Part shown: piece by piece, positions 1 to 10,859 of the stretch
Numbering within the stretch: the first letter of the stretch is position 1
How the letters are laid out: each line of letters begins with the position of its first letter
NCBI GenBank assembly: GCA_037039925.1
Contig: JAXRKP010000212.1
Span: forward strand, 352,501 to 416,500
Direction of reading: 5' to 3'
Length of the DNA stretch: 64,000 nucleotides
DNA from: Doris montereyensis
Taxonomy: Eukaryota > Mollusca > Gastropoda > Nudibranchia > Dorididae
The notes under the pieces: generated by a model
The model's database searches: none
What the model was told of the DNA's origin: nothing
The model's input: only the letters and a program-made list of their open reading frames with translations
Program-made: the position numbers and the translations under genes

Positions 1-830
1 CTGACATATTTGGAAGATACACCGATGACAGTCCCACAAAGACTACATTTTTCGATGATCGTTATATCCTCTTTTTCTTCTTCTTCGATGTCTCTGCCAG
101 CGGGTCAGATCAAGATGCAGATTATCTCCATGCAATGCATAGCCTTTTTTAGACTCTTCATAGGGCCATAGAGCTTTTCTTCTAGAGGTGCCTCGCCCAG
201 CTATATCGCTGTTCTCTCTGATGTGTGGAGCGGACAGTGTCGGAGAATATATTCAGTGTTCTGGTGGGGCGCTCCGCATTCACACCCTTCTGATTCCCCA
301 ACTTTCAGGTAGCGATACATATGTTGATGGAGACGGTTGTGCCCAGTCCCGAGTTTGAATAATGTGACCTCGGGACTTTCTGTCAAGTTGGTGAATGGGG
401 TTATAGCTGCTATGCTTTTCTCCCCATTGATTGCAGACAACTGCCTTGATGATTGTCTTCTCTTCCTCGAAGGTCAATGGCAGAAACTCTTGGAGCATAG
501 TCGAACCTTTTTTTGCGAATTCATCTGCACACTTACTCCCATCAATCTGGCAGTGTCCAGGTATCCATTGTAATATGGTGCATTGTGCCGACTAACACAA
601 CTGGCGAAGAACCAGTGAAAGACGATCCAGCTGGTCCTCTCTGGCTGCATTTAGTGCCTGTAGCACAGATTTGGCATCAGTGAGAAAAACCACGCTTTGT
701 GAGATACCAACCCTGTCCAACAGCAGTCTTGCGGCTTCTTCAATTGCAATTTCTTCTGCTTTATGGTTTGTGCAGATCTTGTCTGATGCAGTAGATTGTT
801 TAGTTTGATTTCCATTTGGCTAGTTTATTA
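1..830 (-). mobile_element. Non-LTR retrotransposon relic: RNase H and C-terminus
   Basis: The minus strand encodes an RNase H core with VVFLTDAKSVLQALNAARED and WIPGHCQIDGSKCADEF, then a C-terminal zinc-knuckle-like region with LGTGHNRLHQH and CECGAPHQNTEYILRHCP. This layout is typical of jockey/I-type elements that carry RNase H after reverse transcriptase. A stop interrupts the RNase H segment near 595, so it is decayed. It continues past the left edge. Confidence 0.75.
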
Positions 831-854
831 AAATTCCGCTTTTTTGTAATTCCA

Positions 855-1523
855 TCATGGTATTATACTGGCTGATGCATTAATTGTGCCTCCCACTGTG
901 ATTAGAATGGGGCGGTGGTCACTTCCTGCTAGTTTATCATCGACTTTTCTTTCTGATGTGATGTAAATAACATTTGTAGCCAGGGCTAGATCTGGACAGC
1001 TGGTTATCATCCACCGCCTGGAGTAGACAGATGGTGGATCTCCTGGGTCATTAAGTATTTGAAGTTTCATCTTTGCTTGCCAGTCTTCTAGCTCTTCACC
1101 TCTTGAGTTGAGCTCTGTATATCCCCAGCTGGGGGAATGGCTGTTGAAATATTCAACAATGAAGGAATTTTCATCTTTGATATCCATCTGGTGGAGTGAT
1201 AAATCTTTATCTGGAGGACAGTAACAGTTGTAGATTGTGAGATCTTTATCCTTCTTGGCTATTTTGACTCCAATGATCTCTGCTTGCTGGTTGGTGTTGA
1301 CTTGTATTTCTGTAGCTGTAAGGTCATGTTTTATCAGGATGATGACTCCTTTATGTATTTCCTTACGGTCCATGTGGAAGCATTGATATCCACGTAAGGT
1401 GAACCTATGCTGAGGTGACTGGTGAGTTTCCTGAATGCAGGCGACATCCACCTTCAGGTCCATTAGTCTTTTGGTGAGTGCAATTTTCTTGCTTTTAATG
1501 TCTTCTCCATTCCATTTTATCAC
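855..1523 (-). mobile_element. Non-LTR retrotransposon relic: AP-like endonuclease
   Basis: A 222-residue open frame resembling the endonuclease domain of jockey-like ORF2: VACIQETHQS near residue 30, HKGVIILIKHDL near 60, FNSHSPSWGY near 130, and the catalytic-type SDHRPI near 200. The usual GDFN motif reads EYFN, suggesting loss of a catalytic residue. No reverse transcriptase domain lies between this and the RNase H segment below 830, so the element appears internally deleted. Confidence 0.8.
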
Positions 1524-2062
1524 TGGGAGAGGACGCTCGTCTTATTTTCGTCTTGGGTTTTGGCCAGTCGCATTTTGACTCTTTCCTCTACCCCTGGCAC
1601 TTGAAGTAGGGGAGGAGTTGCCTCCAATAGCTATGGGTGGCTCCCATGAGTAGACCCCGGCACTCTTTCCGCTTGGAGGGAATTCACGGACGTTGCACTA
1701 TATCGGTATATTTCTCTGGTTTTCGCTTGCATTGTGAGAGTATAATTTGCGTAGCTCCTTCTTTTCAGGCGCGGCTGTTGGGCTGTCTGAACTATTTGCA
1801 TCTTTCAGTCAGGGTTTCCGATTTCCACCTGTTTTTCTATCTGGGTGTGCTCCCGTAGGTTTTGATCATCCAAGATCTTCCCACAAGCCAGTGGAGGTTT
1901 GGAATAAGAGTTGTCCTTCTCCTTGGCAGACTACCTACCATGGTTAACGAGCTCTGTCTACCCTGGGTGTCCATATTAGTTTTGCCTCTACCCTTCGACC
2001 TGTCCACCTTGGATGACCCTACCAGGAGCTTAAGCCCCGGCTGGCGTAGCTCTCCGGGTCAC
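1524..2062 (-). mobile_element. 5' end and ORF1 relic of the jockey-like element
   Basis: The sense strand reads a broken frame with SDSPTAAPEKKELRKLYSHN and a basic Gly/Arg/Ser stretch just before the endonuclease frame, as in ORF1-to-ORF2 leaders. The upper edge at about 2062 abuts CR1-like coding sequence abruptly, so this is probably the 5' end of the inserted copy. Plus-strand open frames across it are shadows. Confidence 0.5.
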
Positions 2063-3455
2063 TGAGGCACATAAGCCATCACACCACGACATTGGGGTGG
2101 GATTGTTATATTACTTTTAGAACATTTTCTTTGGAAGTGGATTACCTCTGTTTTATCATCATTTAATTTGAGTTTGTTACAAGTCATCCAATTTTTGACA
2201 GCTTTCAGGCAATTTTCTACTCTTTCTATAATTTGTACGCGATTACTCATATAAATGGGAAAATAGAGCTGTGTATCATCAGCATACATATGGTAAGCAA
2301 TATTGAAATGCATGATAATGCTGCTGTTACAGAGAGGTTGGGTGTATATGGTGTACAGGAGACGGCTTAAGACCAAGCCCTGCCGGACAACATATTCAAG
2401 AGCTGTGGGTTGTGACACAAATGTCTTGTCAATGGCAACTGACTGTGATCTTCCAGTAATATATCAACGAAACCTTTTAATTACTTTCCCGTTAAAATTA
2501 AAGAAATATATCAGCCTCTTTATCAAGACTTCTTGATTTATGCTGTCGAACGCAGCGCTCGGGTCAAGCAAAATTAGAACGGTAAATTTCCCCTCAGTTT
2601 CGAACAATATCATTAAAAACACAAATATCAAAGCAATTTCTGTGCTTTGATCTTCTCGATAGGCTGACTGAAAGTTAGAAAAAGAGAATTATTATTCGAC
2701 TACATTTGAGATCAGGGATAGATTAGAAGCGGGTGTAAAACTCTTCATATCCTCATTATCTAGAGACGATATTTTGATGAGTGGTGTTACAAAAGCACGT
2801 TTCAAGTTTGAAGGTACGTCATCAAATAAAATAAAAAACAAGCATTGACTACAAGGGGAATGAATGGAATAAATAAATGTATGGGAACACTTCTTGATCA
2901 TCCAGGTGAGCATTGGATCTAAAGGACAAGTCTTGTTGGGACGTGTCACATTGGTTTTAAAACATATTTCTCTATTTCGGCGTCGGTTGCAGGGGTGAAT
3001 GTACTAAGTTTTGTATTAATGTCCCCTGAAGATTGAATATAGCTGAGGGGATCAGAAACATCATCTTCTATTGCGCTAGATGCAGAATCCAAAAGAGTTC
3101 GAATGTTTGCGATCTTTGAGGAGAAAAAGTCTGAAAAACGATTGGCGAGAACAAGAGAGCAATTGAAGGATGGCACAGCTTTGCCGAATCGGTGTGGTTT
3201 GATCATGTCATTCACTGCTTTAAAAAGATCACCCATGTTGTTCTTTCTTGACATAAGATTATATTTCAGTTTTAGATAGAGGGCACATGTTTTTAAGATG
3301 AGCTGATTACTTTCGTTTTTGATGTGTAGTTTTTCTGCCTCTATAGATTTATGTTTAATATGACGAATTTCGTCAGTGTACCATTGCTTATTGGGTCTGA
3401 TGATAATCTGCTTTGTAACAATGGGGCATAATTTCATTGAGAATAGTGCTAACAA
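2059..3455 (-). pseudogene. CR1-like LINE reverse transcriptase relic
   Basis: The minus strand encodes, in order: a pre-RT segment with RPNKQWYTDEIRHIKHK; CPLDPMLTWMIKKC and KRAFVTPLIKISSLDNED; a broken piece with FQSAYREDQSTE and AAFDSINQEVL; and YADDTQLYF followed by NWMTCNKLKLNDDKTEVIHF. YADD is the catalytic box. At least three frame breaks separate the pieces. The end domain is cut off at about 2060 by another element, and the 5' endonuclease part is replaced by a tandem array. Confidence 0.88.
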
Positions 3456-4108
3456 TGGGGCATAATTTCATTGAGAATAGTGTTAACAGTGGGGCACAAT
3501 TTCATTGAGAATAGTGCTAACAATGGGGCATAATTTCATTGAGAATAGTGTTAACAGTGGGGCACAATTTCATTGAGAATAGTGTTAACAGTGGGGCACA
3601 ATTTCATTGAGAATAGTGCTAACAGTGGGGCACAATTTCATTGAGAATAGTGTTAACAGTGGGGCACAATTTCATTGAGAATAGTGTTAACAGTGGGGCA
3701 CAATTTCATTGAGAATAGTGCTAACATATTTCATTGAGAATAGTGTTAACAGTGGGGCACAATTTCATTGAGAATAGTGTTAACACAATTTCATTGAGAA
3801 TAGTGTTAACCACAATTTCATTGAGAATAATGATTTCATTGAGAATAGTCAGTGGGGCACAATTTCAATGAGCTGAGTGGGGCACAATTTCAATGAGAAT
3901 AGTGTTAACAGTGGGGCACTAACAGTGGGGCACAATTTCATTGAGAATATGTTAACAGTGGGGCACAATTTCAATGAGAATAGTGTTAACAGTGGGGCAC
4001 AATTTCATTGAGAATAGTGTTAATAATGGGGCACAATTTCATTGAGAATAGTGTTAACAGTGGGGCACAATTTCAATGAGAATAGTGTTGTGGGGCACAA
4101 TTTCATTG
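3417..4108. repeat. 34-bp minisatellite, about 20 copies
   Basis: The tandem unit contains GTGGGGCACAATTTCATTGA followed by GAATAGTGTTAA, with 34-base spacing and point variants (CAATGGGGCATAA at the left end). Several units near 3780-3920 are truncated. The leftmost units coincide with coding sequence of the adjacent CR1-like element, so the array grew from it. Confidence 0.93.
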
Positions 4109-4182
4109 CTGAACGTGTCGTTACACGCATCTACCATTAGGCTGGTGTTAAATAAAAAAAAGATGAATAATGTGACTTGTTT

Positions 4183-4350
4183 TATTGTAATTTACCCAGT
4201 CCACCAAATGTGATGATCTCAGGATGGATTGAGAGGAAACCGCAAGATGAGAGATAAATGAGAAAGTGAAAGGAAAGAAGTAGGATCTACTAGCAGCGCC
4301 CGCTAATTGCCCACTTAATGATAACAAAAAAGAAATAGAGACCTCAATGG
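4183..4350. repeat. Dispersed repeat family A, copy 1
   Basis: Shares an ordered set of blocks with copies at 9.1, 24.7, 48.7 and 63.0 kb: TTTACCC, GATCTCAGG, AAACCGCAAGATGA, AAAGGAAAGAAG and CTAGCAG. It has no coding potential and no clear tRNA head. It may be a SINE or a non-autonomous DNA element. Confidence 0.6.
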
Positions 4351-4719
4351 ACAAGACAAGACAGCAACATTTTCATGAGGTGTAACCTGCATCAGCATAC
4401 TTGTTTTTTATACTCTTCTCTGTATCACTGTCACATCTTTTTGAGTCATTTTTTTGAAAACCTGAGTTTATATAATATTTTACTAGGCTGATTACCGTTA
4501 AGTCGTTTTCCATTCCGTCAATTAAATTATATGTACAGTTTAATAAAAGTGAAAATATGCAAACAATTGATAACAGGAATAAAGATAACATCTGAACAAA
4601 AATAAATAATTATAACCTTGCTTTGTTTTTGCCTGCAGATAAAGTGAGGCATTGGTAATTTTATTGGGTCATATTCCCATAATGTTGCCTCACCGAGTCA
4701 AAAAGGTGAATTTCACGCT

Positions 4720-4721
<2 letters not shown>

Positions 4722-4767
<46 letters not shown>

Positions 4768-4797
4768 GGAGGAGAGAGAGAGAGAGAGAGAGAGAGA
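4722..4797. repeat. (AG)n microsatellite
   Basis: About 76 bases of AG repeat with a GGAGGGAGG interruption, directly before the Tc1/mariner fragment. Confidence 0.97.
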
Positions 4798-5145
4798 CAA
4801 CAACGCCACATAAGGCTCGACTTACCAGCAATTTCTCGTTGCACAAAATGTGAACGTCATGTGTCTTTGGCATGCGTATTCTCCCGATATGAACCCGGTA
4901 GAGCAGCTTTGGCCTGCGTATTCTCCCGATATGAACCCGGTAGAGCAGCTTTGGGATGCCATTGACAAGCGGGTTCGTGCCTTGAATCCACCTCCCTAGA
5001 CAGCAGTTCAACTCCTCGAGGTCACCATAACTTGAACTGAAATTCCTCAACACGAAATTCGACATGTGAGTGACTCAATGAGACGGTGTTGTAACAGTGT
5101 TATCAATGCTGGAAGGCAACACACGAGCTCAAATTTGTAAGATTT
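4797..5145 (+). pseudogene. Tc1/mariner transposase C-terminal relic
   Basis: After a frame break following GACAACGCC (the DNA of the second catalytic Asp motif), the plus strand reads HKARLT, then QNVNVM and SPDMNPVEQLW, the third catalytic region of Tc1-like DDE transposases. It continues WDAIDKRVRALNPP and SMRRCCNSVINAGRQHT. The catalytic motif is present twice as an in-frame 42-base duplication. Stops and frame breaks show it is dead. The N-terminal part is missing, cut at an AG microsatellite. Confidence 0.85.
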
Positions 5146-5640
5146 TTTTCTTACCCCCCCCCACACACACACACCTCTATGATAATAGCGATTCCTCGTA
5201 AACATTTCAAGACTTAATTGGATTTTACTTCTTTCACCACCAGAGGTATAAATTTTACTTCATTATTGCGTTACAACAATTGTGCTATTCAATTAAATGT
5301 TTTGAATTTGACTTAATTGAAGTATCTAGTTTCTTTTGATCATGAGTATATACCATTACATTTATATTGCATTTTCATGTATTTTTACACCTCCCTTTTT
5401 CCATTGCTTCGTCTCGCCCCCACCCACCCACTGTCCATTATAATTATGACAAGTAATGCAAAGTTTATTGTTTGTAATTTTACACAAAGATCTATCCCTG
5501 CTGTGATATGAAGATCATTGAGTGGAGGGAGGGAGGGCAAGAAAAAGAGACGGAATGGAACATAAAACTGAAAAAATAAAACTATAAAAAAACCCTCCCC
5601 CCCCCCTCCTCCCAAAAAAATAATCCCCATACAAAACAAT

Positions 5641-6112
5641 AACTACATCAGATCAAACAAACAATACTCAAAACAAAACCATAAGTACAACAGATCAAAC
5701 AAACAATACCCAAAACAAAACAATAACTACAACAGATCAAACAAACAATACCCAAAACAAAACAATAACTACAACAGATCAAACAAACAATACCCAAAAC
5801 AAAACAATAACTACAACAGATCAAACAAACAATACCCAAAACAAAACAATAACTACAACAGATCAAACAAACAATACTCAAAACAAAACCATAACTACAA
5901 CATATCAAACAAACAATACCCAAAACAAAACAATAACTACAACAGATCAAACAAACATTAACAATACTCAAAACAAAACAATAACTACAACAGATCAAAC
6001 AAACAATACCCAAAACAAAACAATAACTACAACAGATCAAACAAACAATACCCAAAACAAAACAATAACTACAACAGATCAAACAAACAATACCCAAAAC
6101 AAAACAATAACT
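5641..6112. repeat. 42-bp tandem array, about 11 copies
   Basis: The unit contains ACAATACCCAAAACAAAACA then ATAACTACAACAGATCAAAC. Because 42 is a multiple of 3, the minus strand stays open for 155 codons as a 14-residue repeat (SYCFVLGIVCLICC). I regard this frame as a by-product of the array. One unit near 5960 has a 6-base insertion. Confidence 0.95.
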
Positions 6113-6617
6113 CATCCAGATATTGGAGGTACAGATAAAAACAATCTCTAAAGGAACAAACTTGTTTTGGTTTTAAAATTCAATTTGTGCTTTATTCAAA
6201 TAATACATTTCAAACACATCTGAACTGAGAAAAATGCTTGCATCCTGTTTTCAAGCTTGTACCATGACAAAATGAAGCATGTACATAATTATACTTCTAA
6301 TGGGACTAATACAGACAGTCATCCTATACAATTTACATTAAAAAAAAAAACAAATTATGTATATAATATTTTATTTTATGTAATTGTAACAACCAGAAGC
6401 ATGATCTAAAATTTCCAAAGCTGCTCTTTACACTTTTTCTCTGAAAAGTGACATTATCCTGAAACTGGTGTCCGAATTTCTAGTCTCTATTGGCAGCAGT
6501 TTAGATGTTGTTGTCCTTTAACTATGAACACTTTTTCAAAGGTTACAACCATTTAATTCATGAATGATGTTATTTTTCTGCCAGTAACTTTCTGGACATA
6601 CACATTTCTGGTTGTTA

Positions 6618-6633
6618 AAGGGCAACATAATAA

Positions 6634-6732
<99 letters not shown>

Positions 6733-6778
6733 GCAATATAATAAATATTTTATATATATATATAAGGGCAATATAATA

Positions 6779-6838
<60 letters not shown>
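6618..6838. repeat. (TA)n compound microsatellite
   Basis: Two long TA runs and one short one, each preceded by the same phrase AAGGGCAAxATAATAAATAT. The unit phrase plus TA tail has itself been triplicated. Confidence 0.95.
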
Positions 6839-6840
<2 letters not shown>

Positions 6841-6847
6841 AAAGTTA

Positions 6848-6932
6848 TGATGAAGATAAAAAGATAAAGATGTATTTTTATAGTCCGCATCCCCGCACAA
6901 GTGCAGACTCACCGATTGTACATCATGAGATG
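6848..6932. repeat. Dispersed repeat family C, copy 1
   Basis: Shares CCCCGCACAAGT and CTCACC..TGTACATCAT, in the same order and spacing, with 59485-59557. The family is not recognised. Confidence 0.55.
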
Positions 6933-6939
6933 CTATTCT

Positions 6940-9120
6940 TAACTTAATAATAAATTTGAAGAAAGACAAAAACCAAATGAAATGTGAAAATAAAAAACGT
7001 AAATACAATAATAAAAAGGAAAAAAAGTCCAAACCAAACCACAACAAAAAATGGGAATAACGACATCATGTGAAAGAATACATAAACGTTCACCATTTCA
7101 TGCGCCAAATAAGGACGTCTTATAATTCATCCATCATATAATGATTCATGGTACTTCCAGCCTCAAGTACTGCTCTGATTTGAACAAAAGTTTAGCCACT
7201 CACAAAAGACAGTGAAAAGAGCTGCAAATTATGTTGGTGTTTTTGTGAGAAGAGGAAAAATACATCTCTTGGATAAAGGTTCGTCAGAGCAGAGAGACTG
7301 CCAAGCAACAATAATTTAAAAAATTCCTCAGATACTGTGACTAGAGTAGAATGAAAGAGGTCCATCTATCTGTCAAGGCCAAATATCCATATCTACCATT
7401 CCCATCCACATCAAACACAGGAACTTTCACTCTGACATGTTGAGAGGAAGATATTTTTGTTAATTACTGTTATGCTGGCGACAGTCTTTCACTACTCACT
7501 GAAAGTGAAAGACATCAGTTTTATCACAGAAACATAGGAAAGTAAATTAAGTACCATACATAACAATGCATGTTTCACCAAAATTGATTCTATAACTGAG
7601 CTTTTAACCAAATAATGACATTCACTTCATTCAAGTTAAAATAATTTAAATGCAAGACTAGGTCTGCTCGTTCACTTATTCCTGCACACAATAAGGATTA
7701 AACTTTTGGTTCCAGTAGAACTTTTGCCCTAAATTCCCTCACAATATTTTTGATTCCTTGCACCTTCATTCCCAACAGTGGATCTAATGATAATACATGT
7801 ACTAGTATTAATACCTTCTTTCAGTACTGATAGTAGTATCATGGCATATTGAACAGCTGAAAAAATAAACTAGAAACCCTGCAAAAGGATGGTGAAGTTG
7901 TACAAAATACATACGATGTAAGTACACTGTACCTAATATAATAAATGGCAATAGGATCATAAAGTGTTTGGTTTGTGTGGATAGTTCATAACCTCTCTAG
8001 AAATAAGCTGTCTCTAGTTTATGAGTTATGCTTTGATTATATATAACTTCACACAAAAAGCTTAGTTGCTTTGTATTAAACTATTTCCTGTGAGTTGCTT
8101 GCATTAAATTGGCTGAAAATAAAGTCCAAAAGAAATCTGTCACTGTCACAGTTTAATTGTACACTTCAGGTAAAGGTTGATGGAGTGAGCTTTTCTAAGG
8201 TATTTTTGCATTCTTTTTGTGGTTACATTGTAGATAAGCATTAAACTGCCATTCTTTGCATAATCCAACAGTTCTAGTTTGCATTGCATGAGTACTCATA
8301 TTATACACCTCATGTAAAGGTGACAAGGGATTTTAAAACAAAAAAGAATGTTTTTTATGGGAACCAGAGGTCATTGTATTTTAGAGCATTTTAAGATGAA
8401 CTAAAAAGCAACTCGGTCTTACTTTGATATTATTATATATTTGCCAATCTGTGACAAATGACTTCAGTTAAAACTTATTTAAAGGCTGAACAAAATATTG
8501 GCACCACAATTTACGTTTTTTACATTCATAAATGTAAAATATTATTGCATAAATATATATTTATCATATATACGTCAATTACAGAATGTTATGTCATAAA
8601 ATGTTTAGATTAATTATAATCACAATGTTTAAGTATAAGTATAAAGTTGTTTTTTTCTGTCAGTGTCAGGGAATTATATTCCTTAAACATGGAGTGGTCC
8701 AAGGGATAGCAATGAGAGCCAGCTTGAAAGCTGGCAAACAAAATGTTTTCTAATCGTTTGACACCCCCCCCCCCCCCTGGTTTGAATGTGAAACAAGTAT
8801 ATCAATGATATTATGAAAGTCGTCAGTGTGCTAACATTTTCACCCACATCATTTCTGGCAGTTTTGAGAAACGTAAAAAAAAAAAAAGCTTTTGGCCCAA
8901 CTCAGCCAGTGGCATAGATCTAGACCAAAATGAAACATCAACGATAACTCAGGAATGTCTCTGCGCATTTTACCCTCATTTACTATAGTGTGAAGATAGA
9001 TCATAGGAATAGGATGAGGAGTGTTAAAATGAGTCAGTTTCAATTTGGCTTAAGTCTGACTTAGGCCAGGATGTTAGCATACTGATATGTTCAAATGACA
9101 TGCCTGAAAAGCTTCATTGA
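6940..9120. other. Intergenic stretch without recognised genes
   Basis: No exon-like or conserved coding signal on either strand. It holds a C14 tract at 8764-8777 and otherwise unremarkable AT-rich sequence. Confidence 0.6.
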
Positions 9121-9121
9121 G

Positions 9122-9290
9122 TGAAATTTACCCTGTTCACCATATGCAGCGATCTCAGGATGAATACAGTAAAGCGAGATGACAAATAGAAAAGAAATGA
9201 AAGGAAAGACACAAATCCTAGTCCTACCAGCAGAATCATCCAAGCACACACACCTGGACTGAATAACAATTCTAATCAGGCTCTATAGGG
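9122..9290. repeat. Dispersed repeat family A, copy 2
   Basis: Contains TTTACCCTGTTCACCATATG, GATCTCAGGATGAAT, GAAAGGAAAGA and CTACCAGCAGAATC in the family order. It is in the same orientation as copy 1. Confidence 0.6.
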
Positions 9291-9984
9291 AATTAAAAAC
9301 GGCTTGGAATCAAATGCCAAGATGATAAATAATGTAGTCAGTGAACCTTTATGTAGGACAGGCAGATCTATATCATATCATCCCATCCATGTGAATTTTA
9401 TTCTACAGGAATATTGCTTTTACCTCCTAGCTTCTTAAGAATTCTTTTCTGTGACGGATCTAATATCAGTGGTACTTTCTATACTATTCCCATTACAAAT
9501 GTTCAGAGTAAATAGCAATTAACTTGTTGACAATGTCATTGTCATGCAGAAAAAAATATTTTTATGATATGAGATTATGAAGTCGAATGCAAAGGGAAAA
9601 ATTAAGGAAAAACCAAAGCTCTCTCTCCAACACAACTAGTCACTGGTCTCTGGATTCCTTAATTCTTTGCCAGAATCTGGCTGGAGCTGAGGTAGCAACT
9701 ATTGATTGAGTGCCTGTTGCCTTTGACCAAGCTCAAACAATCTATGTAGTATGACCCTGAGTTTTAAGCTCAGCCGTGACTGATCATTCTGGCCTTGAGT
9801 GATTATTTCTTCACATTTTCAATGAAGACAAATTTTACAAGTATTCCAAAATAAAGTCAAAGGCACATTCCAGGATCTCTTCAAAACATGTGGAAACACT
9901 AGAGAGAAACATGGGCAGATGTTGAGGAAAAACAAAAAGCCTCTAAATGAGAATGACAGCATATTTTCCAGTGTTTACTACCAT

Positions 9985-10205
9985 CATAATATATTCCGTC
10001 ATATTCTGCGCATCTGTTATCGAAAGATGCTGTCCGAAATGGGTATAAGTATAAGTAAGTATAAGGGATGCTGAGGAAGTTGAAACAGGGTCGATGAGAA
10101 GCAGTTGAGAGCCTCCCATGATTTTATGACATTTCAAAATATCATCCTACTCATTTCTATTTTTTTTGTACGAAAAAACATTCAAATAATGGAAAAAGAG
10201 TTTTA
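9985..10205 (+). repeat. Dispersed repeat family B, copy 1
   Basis: Shares GAAGTTGAAAC, CGATGAGAAGCAGTTGAGAG and AACATTCAAATAA blocks with copies at 16.4 kb (same strand) and 52.7 kb (opposite strand). Confidence 0.6.
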
Positions 10206-10209
10206 AAAC

Positions 10210-10855
10210 GTTTTCTCACAATTGACTTTTTTTACTGTTTTTTGTTAAGTAGTTCTTCAATTTAAATTTGGCATAGAGCTGCTTGTATCATTACTAAGAG
10301 ATGTAGATATGGGATTTCTGATATCTTTTGTACTTTTGAAAAATTCATGACTTTTTAGGAAAATTTGAGAGAAATCAGTTTCCTTCTAGCCTCAGTTTTT
10401 GAAAATTTGTAAAAAATCAACTATCAAGATATATAAAGAAAACGATACAAGAGATTCAGGATATTGGCAAATTATTATGTGTAAATTTATAAATCTCTAA
10501 AATGAAAACTGTAGGACTACTTATTTTTTTCAAATTGATAAGATTGACCTAATTTTGCAAAAGAAATTCAAGATGGCGCCAACCCAACTTTCAGAAATGA
10601 TTTTCACAATTTGTTTCCTCTAATTTCGCCATGCTCAACTCATTTATGTATATCTTAAAAATATATATTTTTTTTTTTACCTCAGACCCCCCCCCCCCCC
10701 AGAAGTCTCAGGTGAAGAAATGAAGAAAACACCATTCCAACTCCTTTGAAAGAATGCATTGATACTTTTGCGGGCATAACAATATTAATGACAGAAGTAA
10801 TAAATAAATCTCTACGTAAGAACAGGTGTAGTAGTACCCAAGCATCTAAAATTGG
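10210..10855. other. Unassigned AT-rich stretch
   Basis: Contains CAAGATGGCGCC and a C14 tract at 10687-10700. Similar ATGGCTG/ATGGCGCC phrases recur near 38.7, 45.4 and 52.4 kb, so it may be part of a longer decayed repeat. No coding signal is seen. Confidence 0.4.
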
Positions 10856-10859
10856 CTAA

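Noticed and set aside
3417..6112. CRISPR-like array
   Set aside because: Tandem units of 34 and 42 bp are directly adjacent, with no unique spacers, in an animal genome.
6536..7047. Tyr-Ile repeat open frames
   Set aside because: Translation of the TA microsatellite.
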